From the NCBI GenBank assembly GCA_001779535.1, contig MFKJ01000003.1, positions 1 through 36,546 of the forward strand: a stretch of 36,546 nt of DNA, given 5' to 3'. Made by a program: the position numbers and the translations under genes. The first letter of the stretch is position 1. Each line of letters begins with the position of its first letter. Positions 28,370-36,385 of the stretch are shown here, piece by piece. Origin of the DNA: Candidatus Jorgensenbacteria bacterium RIFCSPHIGHO2_02_FULL_45_20. Lineage in GTDB: Bacteria; Patescibacteriota; Minisyncoccia; UBA6257; GWB1-50-10. Below the pieces are notes generated by a model. That model did not search any database and had not been told where the DNA came from. It saw nothing but the letters and a program-made list of their open reading frames with translations.

Positions 28370-31357
28370 ATGAAGTATAACTTTTCGGCGATTGAGAAAA
28401 AATGGGCCGCGAAATGGCTCAAAGAAAAAATATACGAACCGGATTTCGGCAAATCAGGAAATAAAAAACGCAAGTTTTATAATCTGATGATGTTTCCTTA
28501 TCCGTCGGCTGAAGGGCTGCATGTGGGGAACGCGTACGCGTTTATTGGAAGCGACATTTACGGGCGTTTCAAGCGTATGCAAGGATATGACGTTTTTGAG
28601 CCGATGGGGCTTGACGGGTTTGGCATACACTCGGAAAATTACGCGCTTAAAATAGGAACCCATCCGTTAAAGCAGTCGGAGGCGTCAGAGAAAAGATTTT
28701 ACGGACAGCTCAAAAACATAGGCAACGGCTTTGCGTGGGATGAGCGCCTCGAGACGTATAAGCCGGAATACTACAAATGGACGCAGTGGATTTTCACGGA
28801 AATGTGGCGGAACGGACTCGCGTACCGCAAAAAACAAGAAGTGAATTGGTGTCCGTCGTGCAAAACGGTGCTGTCGGATGAGCAGGCGGAGGGAGGGAAA
28901 TGCGAGAGGTGCGCGAGCGAAGTCGTAAAAAAAGAGTTGGAACAATGGTTTTTCCGCATCACAAAATACGCAGGCAAACTTTTGAAAAATTTAGACGAGA
29001 TTGACTGGTCGGAAAAAGTCAAAATAGCGCAAAGGAATTGGATAGGAAAATCAGAAGGGGCGCTTATAAAGTTCAAAGTTCCAATATCAAATATCAAAAA
29101 TAAGGAAGAGAGTGAAATTTATTTGGAGGTATTTACAACAAGGCCGGATACGCTTTTTGGCGCGACGTATATGGTGGTGGCGCCGGAACATGAGATAATC
29201 GGCCGGTTGCGAGATAAAATTCAGAACAATAAGGAAGTCGAAAATTATATTTTTAAGTCCAAGAAGAAAACAACCGAAGAAAGAATCGAAAACAAGGAAA
29301 AAACAGGCGTTGAATTGAAAAGTATAAAGGCGATAAATCCCGCGAACAATGAAGAAATTCCGATTTTTGTCGCGGATTATGTTCTTATGGGCTATGGAAC
29401 GGGGGCTATTATGGCAGTCCCCGCGCACGATGAGAGGGATTTTGAGTTTGCAAAGCAGTTCCAACTACCGGTGCGGCAGGTGGTTGCGGAGGAAACAGGC
29501 ATGAAACGCGAAAAAGAAGAACGGCGCGACGGAGTATTTGTAATTGTTTTCGACCCAAATCGGCAAAAGTATGCGGCGGGACGGCAGGAAAACGGGATAT
29601 TGCGATTATTTTCCGGAGGAGCGGATACCGGCGAAAATATGAAAAATAGCGCGCTTCGCGAACTTTCGGAAGAAAGCGGCTTGTATGATTTTCAAAAAAT
29701 GGACGAGATCGGAACAGTATTCGCGCATTACCATAACAGCTTACGAAACGTGAATAGGATTACGAAAGCGGTAAGTTTTCTTGTTGTTTTGAAAAGCGGT
29801 AAGACAAAGCCGGTCAAACTTGAGAAGCATGAAAAGTTCACGCTTGAATGGACAACAGCGGAAGATATGGAAAAAAACTGGGAAGAGCACAATAAAGAAG
29901 GGGATTTCGACCACTGGATAAAATTTTTACGGCAGTCGGTGGGACAATGTATTGAGTTCGGATTCGACAAGAAAAACGACCCAGAGCGGTACAAAACCTC
30001 CGCGTACGAGGGCGATGGCATACTTGTTAATTCGGAAAATTTCACCGGCATGGATTCCGAAAAGGCGCGATGGAAAATCACGGAATTTGTCGGCGGGAAA
30101 AAACAGACACAATATCGGCTTCGCGATTGGCTGATTTCCCGCCAAAGATACTGGGGACCTCCGATTCCCATGATTTTTTGCGAGAAGTGTTCGGTTTCCG
30201 GCAATGGGGAACAAAAAAATATGCCGGGGTGGTACACCGTACCAGAAAGCGAACTTCCGGTGAAGTTGCCAAATATTTTGAATTTCCGGCCGCGGGGTAC
30301 GGGAGAATCGCCTCTTGCGTCTGAAAAAAAGTTTTACGAAACAAAATGTCCGGCGTGCGGAAACGCGGCGCGGCGCGAAACGGACGTTTCGGATACATTT
30401 CTCGATTCCGCGTGGTACTACATCGGATACCTCATGAAAATTTCAAATTTCAAATTTCAAATTAAAGATTCGCGATTTTCTGAAATCGCGCGGCAGTGGC
30501 TTCCGGTTGATGCGTATATCGGCGGGGCGGAGCACTCGGTTTTACATCTTCTTTATGTGCGGTTTGTCGCTATGGCGCTAAAGGATTTTGGGCACATCAG
30601 CTTCGAAGAACCGTTTCCGAAATTCCGCGCGCACGGGCTTTTGGTAAAAGATGGGGCTAAAATGTCCAAGTCGAAGGGGAATGTTGTGAATCCGGACGAA
30701 TACATAAATAAATTCGGCGCGGACACTTTCAGAATGTATCTAATGTTTCTCGCGCCGTTTGAGTGCGGCGGGGACTTCAGAGATGGCGGGATTTTGGGTA
30801 TTTCGCGTTTTTTGGAGAGAGTTTGGAAGATAGGAACGCAAGGCGAGTTTTCGGATTCTCCGGCTTTAGGCGATACCGAACACCTGCTTCACAAAACAGT
30901 AAAGAAAGTCGGTGAAGATGTTGAATCGCTCCAGTACAATACCGCGATCAGCGCGCTTATGATTTTTCTCAATAAATTTGAAAAGACGAAGAACCGTTCG
31001 CTCGAGCATTTCAGGACTTTTCTTCTGCTTTTAGCTCCGTTCGCGCCGTTTGTAGCGGAAGAACTTTGGCAGATGACATTGGGTGAAAATAAATCCGCCG
31101 GTTTTCCGGGGTTCAATTCAATTCACAAAGCGGAGTGGCCGTCGTATGACGCCAAAAAACTTGAAGCGGATTATTTTGTGCTTGCGATTCAGGTGAATGG
31201 TAAAGTTAGGGATGAAATGGAGGTACCAAAAAACATGCCGCAGGGAGAAATAGAAAAACACGCGCTTCAGAGAGAGCGTATACTTAAGTTTATGGAAGAA
31301 AAAAAGCCAAAAAGAATCATATTTGTGCCGGGTAAGATTCTGAACATAGTTTTATAA
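28370..31357 (+). CDS. leuS: Leucyl-tRNA synthetase with an internal Nudix domain
   Basis: PYPSAEGLHVGNAYAF, GAKMSKSKGNVVNPDEYI, AVPAHDERDFEFAKQF, and an internal Nudix box (29615-29683). Confidence 0.95.
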   Translation: MKYNFSAIEKKWAAKWLKEKIYEPDFGKSGNKKRKFYNLMMFPYPSAEGLHVGNAYAFIGSDIYGRFKRMQGYDVFEPMGLDGFGIHSENYALKIGTHPLKQSEASEKRFYGQLKNIGNGFAWDERLETYKPEYYKWTQWIFTEMWRNGLAYRKKQEVNWCPSCKTVLSDEQAEGGKCERCASEVVKKELEQWFFRITKYAGKLLKNLDEIDWSEKVKIAQRNWIGKSEGALIKFKVPISNIKNKEESEIYLEVFTTRPDTLFGATYMVVAPEHEIIGRLRDKIQNNKEVENYIFKSKKKTTEERIENKEKTGVELKSIKAINPANNEEIPIFVADYVLMGYGTGAIMAVPAHDERDFEFAKQFQLPVRQVVAEETGMKREKEERRDGVFVIVFDPNRQKYAAGRQENGILRLFSGGADTGENMKNSALRELSEESGLYDFQKMDEIGTVFAHYHNSLRNVNRITKAVSFLVVLKSGKTKPVKLEKHEKFTLEWTTAEDMEKNWEEHNKEGDFDHWIKFLRQSVGQCIEFGFDKKNDPERYKTSAYEGDGILVNSENFTGMDSEKARWKITEFVGGKKQTQYRLRDWLISRQRYWGPPIPMIFCEKCSVSGNGEQKNMPGWYTVPESELPVKLPNILNFRPRGTGESPLASEKKFYETKCPACGNAARRETDVSDTFLDSAWYYIGYLMKISNFKFQIKDSRFSEIARQWLPVDAYIGGAEHSVLHLLYVRFVAMALKDFGHISFEEPFPKFRAHGLLVKDGAKMSKSKGNVVNPDEYINKFGADTFRMYLMFLAPFECGGDFRDGGILGISRFLERVWKIGTQGEFSDSPALGDTEHLLHKTVKKVGEDVESLQYNTAISALMIFLNKFEKTKNRSLEHFRTFLLLLAPFAPFVAEELWQMTLGENKSAGFPGFNSIHKAEWPSYDAKKLEADYFVLAIQVNGKVRDEMEVPKNMPQGEIEKHALQRERILKFMEEKKPKRIIFVPGKILNIVL
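29615..29683 (+). other. Nudix box inside leuS
   Basis: GGADTGENMKNSALRELSEESGL matches GX5EX7REUXEEXGU at every position. Confidence 0.9.
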
Positions 31358-31366
31358 CACTAAACC

Positions 31367-32308
31367 ATGAAAATTTTTGTCATAGTTCTGATTATCATTC
31401 TTATAGTGGCTGGTGTTGTATATTCCGTTGGTAGATCATTCAAAGGAAAGATAAATTTTAACAATCTTTTACTGCTCCGTCCGACAAGCTCCAGACCGGT
31501 TGCGCTTCAACCGGCCACAGGTTCGGAAACGAATGGTGAAAACGGTAGTAAATCAACATCTACATCGGCAAAGCCGGATAAAACCGCGCAAAAAGCAACC
31601 ACCGCGGAACCGGTGCCGCCATCAGGATTCAAGGTTGCGGACCTCTCGCTGTTTTATAAAAAGGTCAGCGTTTCGGGTTTCACGCGGCCGTCGTACACAA
31701 CTTCGAGAGTCGGAAAATTTACGTTACGCACTTCACTTAAAGACGGCGATGAACCGATAGACATTACCGGATGGAAGATAAAAGGAAACCGCGGAGGTGA
31801 AGTTTATGTTCCGCAGGCGATAGCGAACTATACGCCGTCCGCTTCATTCACGAACTCGGATATTATTCTTGGGCAAGGCGGTTCCGTGTCGGTTTACAGC
31901 AACAGAAGCGCGCTCGGCAAGAATTTGCGGCTCAATAAGTGTATAGGGTACCTAAACAACAGATATCTATTTTCTCCGAAACTGCCGTCTAATTGTCCGA
32001 GTATTGATGTTAAACAGTCGGTGACTTTTTCGGGAGAGTGTCAGAGTTTTTTGAAAGCTATAAATAGGTGCGAAGAGCCGTCTGCGGCCGACAAAAACAG
32101 GTTTACCGGTCCGGCGGACGCCGAGTGCAGGACTTTTCTTGACACATTAAACTATGGGGGGTGTTACGAAAAACACAAACTTGATGCCGATTTTCAGTCC
32201 AAGGAATGGAGGGTGTGGCTCGATGACGAAATGCCGTTTGATACCCAGCATGACCGCCTGATTCTTTTTGACAAATCAGGCAAGGTGGTTAATGAGTACG
32301 TGTATTAA
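31367..32308 (+). CDS. Membrane-anchored protein with lamin-tail-like domain
   Basis: N-terminal TM helix, low-complexity S/T/K linker, EPIDITGWKIKGNRGGEVYVPQA...GQGGSVSVYSNRS. Confidence 0.6.
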   Translation: MKIFVIVLIIILIVAGVVYSVGRSFKGKINFNNLLLLRPTSSRPVALQPATGSETNGENGSKSTSTSAKPDKTAQKATTAEPVPPSGFKVADLSLFYKKVSVSGFTRPSYTTSRVGKFTLRTSLKDGDEPIDITGWKIKGNRGGEVYVPQAIANYTPSASFTNSDIILGQGGSVSVYSNRSALGKNLRLNKCIGYLNNRYLFSPKLPSNCPSIDVKQSVTFSGECQSFLKAINRCEEPSAADKNRFTGPADAECRTFLDTLNYGGCYEKHKLDADFQSKEWRVWLDDEMPFDTQHDRLILFDKSGKVVNEYVY

Positions 32309-32412
32309 TCAAGCGCTCCATCCCTTTCGGCTGTGCGGTTACATTCATTACTTTATATCTCCATAGCTTTAGAGAAAGGAATAGTGGAGTTAACGTGGTG
32401 GACGCACACGCC

Positions 32413-32475
32413 GCATAAGTTCAGATACATATATTCTCATCTTTCGATGAGTGCCATATGTATCTGAACTTATGC
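32413..32475. repeat. 20-bp perfect inverted repeat with nested 6-bp hairpin
   Basis: GCATAAGTTCAGATACATAT (32413-32432) / ATATGTATCTGAACTTATGC (32456-32475); inside it CTCATC-tttc-GATGAG. Confidence 0.92.
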
Positions 32476-32481
32476 AACTTT

Positions 32482-33231
32482 TCAGAAGTTTCTTGAAATA
32501 TATTTAGGGACAATACCCAAACTTAAATATCTCTGTTGAATATCTCGTGGTAAATATTTGAAATCTCTGATGCGATGACGGCAGTTTTTACTTCTACATT
32601 CGCAATCCATTTCCCAATCATTTTCATCCATTGTCGTAGAATAATCCCAAGTTATTTCATCGCCCTCATTTATTTTTTCTACCGCTATCAGAAAAACCTT
32701 TTTACTATTAATTTTCAATCCGGTATTAGGACTACACGAATGATTAAAATAATCATCTATACCGCCCGATGGCCCCATATACAAATTTTCTCCTAATTGA
32801 ACATAATGATCTTCGACTCCATTGTAGGGCGTTGGCAATTCTTTATAAGTAAAAAACTTTCCGTGAAATTCAAAAATTATTTCGCCCTTACCGAATTTCT
32901 TAATGGCAAAAACCCCTTTACCATTTTGAGTATTTTTAACGACAAGATTTTTTTCACTTTCCATGATATATTTCATTAAATCATCAATTGAAACACCCAA
33001 CCCTTTGGCGATTTTTGCCATGGTTTCAATTGTAGGATTCAGCGTTGCGCCGGACTCAATCTTAATAATTACATTGTAAGCAATATCAGCAAGCTTCGAG
33101 AGTTTATCCTGCGAAATATCCAGTTTTTCTCTGTACTTTTTGATATTCTTCGCAATTGTTGGTAATTCTTTGCATAAATCCTTGGAAAATATTAAACTTA
33201 AATTAGTTTTTATACGGTTAAAGATTATCAT
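32482..33231 (-). CDS. XRE-type HTH fused to SET domain (putative protein lysine methyltransferase)
   Basis: HTH: IKKYREKLDISQDKLSKLADIAYNVIIKIESGATLNPTIETMAKIAKGLGVSIDDL. SET: GKGVFAIKKFGKGE, YFNHSCSPNTGL, GDEITWDYS; post-SET CECRSKNCR. Confidence 0.9.
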   Translation of the reverse strand: MIIFNRIKTNLSLIFSKDLCKELPTIAKNIKKYREKLDISQDKLSKLADIAYNVIIKIESGATLNPTIETMAKIAKGLGVSIDDLMKYIMESEKNLVVKNTQNGKGVFAIKKFGKGEIIFEFHGKFFTYKELPTPYNGVEDHYVQLGENLYMGPSGGIDDYFNHSCSPNTGLKINSKKVFLIAVEKINEGDEITWDYSTTMDENDWEMDCECRSKNCRHRIRDFKYLPRDIQQRYLSLGIVPKYISRNF

Positions 33232-33233
33232 AC

Positions 33234-33284
33234 ATTCGTATAAGATATAATATTTAAGTGTATTTATGAAAACACTTCGTATAA
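33234..33284. promoter_or_regulatory. Candidate operator of the HTH-SET gene
   Basis: TTCGTATAA at 33235-33243 and 33276-33284 (41 bp apart); inverted repeat AAGTGT-N10-ACACTT at 33256-33277. Confidence 0.4.
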
Positions 33285-33353
33285 AAATGAGTTGTGCGAC
33301 ATTTGTTCGCGCGCCTAGATAACTTTTTATAACACTATAAATTACTTTATTGT

Positions 33354-33935
33354 ATGGAAGATAGAATTAATAAAATACTCTCTTTTTTGCAGGAGATTGA
33401 AAAATACAAAACCGTTGAAAGAGAAATGTTTTCTTCAAACTTAACTAGAACAGAAAGTGATGCCGAACATTCTTGGCACTTGGCAATGTTTTTGCTTCTC
33501 TTTGAAAAAGAGCTTCCGGAAAATCTAGATATGAAAAGAATGCTGAAACTCGCCTTAATGCACGATTTGGTAGAAATTTATGCAGGAGATACTTTTGCTT
33601 TTGATAAAGAAAATCAAGCCACAAAAAAAGAGCGCGAGTTTCAGTCAGCGAAGAAGCTCTTTTCCCAACTGCCAGAAGATTTACATAAAGAATTTGACGA
33701 TTTATTTAGTGAATATGAAGAAGTAAAAACCTCTGAAGCAAAGATTGTGAAATCTTTTGACAAAATACAACCAATTCTCCAAAATCTTTGCTCTGATGGA
33801 AAATCTTGGAAAAAACACGGCATCACTTTCTCGGATATTGATGAATATAAAAGAAAACACATGGAACACAACGGTTTTGTATTAAAAATATATGAAAAAT
33901 TACTGAATGATGCAAAAAAGAGGGGTTTGATTTAA
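33354..33935 (+). CDS. HD-domain phosphohydrolase (YfbR/HDDC2-like nucleotidase family)
   Basis: ESDAEHSWHLAMF...LALMHDLVEIYAGD. Confidence 0.88.
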   Translation: MEDRINKILSFLQEIEKYKTVEREMFSSNLTRTESDAEHSWHLAMFLLLFEKELPENLDMKRMLKLALMHDLVEIYAGDTFAFDKENQATKKEREFQSAKKLFSQLPEDLHKEFDDLFSEYEEVKTSEAKIVKSFDKIQPILQNLCSDGKSWKKHGITFSDIDEYKRKHMEHNGFVLKIYEKLLNDAKKRGLI

Positions 33936-34089
33936 CGGCGCGCTCACAAACGCAAGGGGACGCTGCGCTTTCGTCGCTATCGCTCCTCACCCTCGTATAA
34001 CAAGGGATAAAAGGAAAATTGCTCGGCTCGCCCCTCACCCAAATTTTTCTTCCACTCCGTTCCAGAAAAACTTCAGACGATGCCGATAC

Positions 34090-34168
34090 GTTAGCTGAAA
34101 TATTAAAAAATTCTTTTCGGCCCCTGCGGGGCATTTAATCGGGACAAAATTATTTTTTTATTTTTTTG
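34090..34168. repeat. Left terminal inverted repeat of the nucleotidyltransferase cassette
   Basis: GTTAGCTGAAATATTAAAAAATTCTTTTCG-[GCCCCTGCGGGGC]-ATTTAATCGGGACAAAATTATTTTTTTATTTTTTT; inverted copy at 35316-35400. Confidence 0.9.
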
Positions 34169-34182
34169 AACTCAACAAACAC

Positions 34183-35325
34183 ATGAACGAAAAATACATT
34201 CCATCAAAAGAAGAAATAGAGCTAGCTGAAGAAATTGCTGTGGAGGATCATATGACTTCTGAACAAAAAAGTGATTCTGAATTTAGGGTTAAAAACTGGG
34301 AACAAGAGCAAGCGCCCTGGGTTCCATTTGACGATGACGATATTGATGAAAATTTTGAACGTAAGCCAGCTACTCCTGAACAAAAAGAAGATATGGATAG
34401 AAGATTAGCGGAGCTTGCTGACGCTTTCGAGGGTTCAGATATTAATTGGCACATGGACGGTGCTTTGAATGTTTCTTTAATGAATGGTGGATATATTGGA
34501 AATCATAAAGATGTAGATTTATCAATTGAAAAAAACGAACTTGCAAAACTTGAAGCTCAACTGCTCAAAAAAGGATTCGGATTATTTTTATCAAGAACTG
34601 AGGACAAAACAAAAAATAAAGTAATGCGAAGAGCCGGACATGCTGATTTTGCAGATTCAGACACCGAACATATGCTTATTGCCGCAATCGACGAAAATGG
34701 CCAAATCAGGAGAGATAAATCTTTAAATTTTGTTGACACGCATATTGTCGAAAGAAATGCAGACGGGCAAGCGCTTGGAAATTCGGGCGTAGTAATACCA
34801 GATAAATGGACAAAACCTTATCCCGTTGAATTTCAAGGAAAATCAATCAATTTATCACATCCAGGCAAGGTTTTGTATTACAAATTACACCAAGGGCGAG
34901 GTTATGACACTACTGACATCCAACGATTAGTTGAAACTGGAAAGGTTACAGAAGAAGATGTCGCGGATGTAGAAAAAGTATTTGAAAGCGAGTTTACTGC
35001 AAACATTGTACGTGGACGGAAAGTATTTGAGGCGGTTGCAAAACAATTAATGCCAGAAATGAATACCGACCAGATTATTGATGTTATTTTGCAACAGCGT
35101 GAATTAACAAAAGGAGGTGAAGAAGCACGAGAATTTTTTAGGCCGTTTGCACAAAAAATTTTTGAATCAGATGACAAGACAACGGATGCGATGTTAAAAA
35201 TTGGAATTGAATTATTTAAAGTTGAAGAAAAAGATAATCAAAAACGTGAGGAAATTAATCGAGTTAGACAAGCAGTCGTTGACGCGCAAAAATTAAAACA
35301 GATTCGGGAGGAATTAAAAAAATAA
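34183..35325 (+). CDS. Nucleotidyltransferase-fold protein (distantly aminoglycoside-adenylyltransferase-like)
   Basis: INWHMDGALNVSLMNGGYIGNHKDVDLSIEKNELAKLEAQLLKKGFGLF: N-terminal fold with a DxD pair. Confidence 0.55.
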   Translation: MNEKYIPSKEEIELAEEIAVEDHMTSEQKSDSEFRVKNWEQEQAPWVPFDDDDIDENFERKPATPEQKEDMDRRLAELADAFEGSDINWHMDGALNVSLMNGGYIGNHKDVDLSIEKNELAKLEAQLLKKGFGLFLSRTEDKTKNKVMRRAGHADFADSDTEHMLIAAIDENGQIRRDKSLNFVDTHIVERNADGQALGNSGVVIPDKWTKPYPVEFQGKSINLSHPGKVLYYKLHQGRGYDTTDIQRLVETGKVTEEDVADVEKVFESEFTANIVRGRKVFEAVAKQLMPEMNTDQIIDVILQQRELTKGGEEAREFFRPFAQKIFESDDKTTDAMLKIGIELFKVEEKDNQKREEINRVRQAVVDAQKLKQIREELKK

Positions 35326-35400
35326 AAAAATAATTTTGCCCCGATTAAATCTTTTGTCTAACGACAAAAGCGAAAAGAATTTTTTAATACATCAGCTAAC
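35316..35400. repeat. Right terminal inverted repeat of the nucleotidyltransferase cassette
   Basis: Reverse complement reads GTTAGCTGATGTATTAAAAAATTCTTTTCG-[CTTTTGTCGTTAGACAAAAG]-ATTTAATCGGGGCAAAATTATTTTTTTATTTTTTT. Confidence 0.9.
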
Positions 35401-35468
35401 ACGCAATATCCGCAAGGGCTAAGGCCACATCCGCTAAGGCGGACGTCGGATATTGCGAAACGTTATGT
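35394..35468 (+). other. attC-like recombination site D
   Basis: AGCTAAC...stem CGCAATATCCG (35402-35412)/CGGATATTGCG (35447-35457)...GTTATGT (35462-35468); inner hairpin TCCGC-taag-GCGGA. Confidence 0.6.
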
Positions 35469-35506
35469 GCAATAACTTTTAAGGGTCATACGCTTACTAA
35501 ACAATA

Positions 35507-35923
35507 ATGCGTGAAACTAATATAGTTGAAAAGTTTCTTGCGTCAGTTATCAATGTGGCTGTCGTCGGGATAGTTTTCTTTCCATTTATATTTTCAGATG
35601 TTAGCTCATTGATAAAAAAACTCATTCTCATTGTCATATTTCTGCTTTATAATCTACTTGTTCTTATATTCAACAAGAATAGGTGTATTGGAATGGTGTG
35701 TCTCAGGACAAGGTGGAAAGAAAACTATCCATTTGTTAACCAAGCGATCTATATATTGCTGTACACGCTTAGCTTTTCAACTCTTTTGTTTCATGTATAT
35801 TTCCTGTTCGATTTATTTTTGTTGAATATGATTTTTCTTCAGCTCCCCATGGTGGTATTGAAAAAGAATACCTTGCATGGTTATTTATCTGGCAAGATGA
35901 TTACTGTAAAAACGAGCCCTTAA
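35507..35923 (+). CDS. RDD-like small integral membrane protein
   Basis: Predicted TM helices; RDD-like pattern (VEKFLASVINVAVVGIVFF, NRCIGMVCLRTRW). Confidence 0.5.
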   Translation: MRETNIVEKFLASVINVAVVGIVFFPFIFSDVSSLIKKLILIVIFLLYNLLVLIFNKNRCIGMVCLRTRWKENYPFVNQAIYILLYTLSFSTLLFHVYFLFDLFLLNMIFLQLPMVVLKKNTLHGYLSGKMITVKTSP

Positions 35924-35970
35924 AAATTACATCCGACTTTTTAGTTTTGCTGTAATTTAGAGTATAATGA

Positions 35971-36050
35971 GATTAACAATTAAGTAAGAATATTAAGGTT
36001 TTGTGCCTAGAAACCAAAGTGCAGGACTTCAGATATTCTTAACGTTATGT
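35971..36050 (+). other. attC-like recombination site E
   Basis: GATTAAC...stem TAAGAATAT (35985-35993)/ATATTCTTA (36033-36041)...GTTATGT (36044-36050). Confidence 0.5.
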
Positions 36051-36105
36051 GAAATAGCCAGAAATTTCTTTGTTATTTTAGAATTTTTTGGCAATTTATT
36101 TCGGT
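36044..36105. repeat. Left inverted repeat of the 74-aa ORF cassette
   Basis: GTTATGTGAAATAGCCAGAAATTTCTTT...ATTTTTTGGCAATTTATTT; inverted copy at ~36386-36446. Confidence 0.88.
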
Positions 36106-36159
36106 CGAACATAGCTTGTGATATAATTTAAGCGTTTAATAATTATTAAGGAAAAAACT

Positions 36160-36384
36160 ATGTCAGAACAACAAAAAGGTTTTGAAGGAAAACCTGAAAG
36201 TCCTTCGCCAGAAGAAGAAAAAAAGGAATTGTCTTTATCCCCCAATGAAGTGCACACGATGTCATATCTAATAGATAGAGAATTACTAGACTTAAAAAAA
36301 GAAAAGAGACCAGACGATGATGATTATACAAATAAGTTGAAGCAATTATTTTTAAAATTGCAAGGAAGAGAGTTTGATAGCTAA
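36160..36384 (+). CDS. Hypothetical 74-aa acidic/charged protein
   Basis: ATG preceded by AAGGAAAAA; open frame within an inverted-repeat-bounded cassette. Confidence 0.55.
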   Translation: MSEQQKGFEGKPESPSPEEEKKELSLSPNEVHTMSYLIDRELLDLKKEKRPDDDDYTNKLKQLFLKLQGREFDS

Positions 36385-36385
36385 T

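Noticed and set aside
32413-32475. The 63-nt inverted repeat as an attC site
   Set aside because: Polarity is wrong (GTT...AAC rather than AAC...GTT), and the arms are perfect without the bulges expected of attC.
33936-34090. A full attC site between the HD gene and the NTase cassette
   Set aside because: The right box GTTAGCT is clear, but no left arm complementary to CGATGCCGATAC was found upstream. GTATAAC at ~34000 and ATTTAAC at the HD stop are possible left boxes without matching stems.
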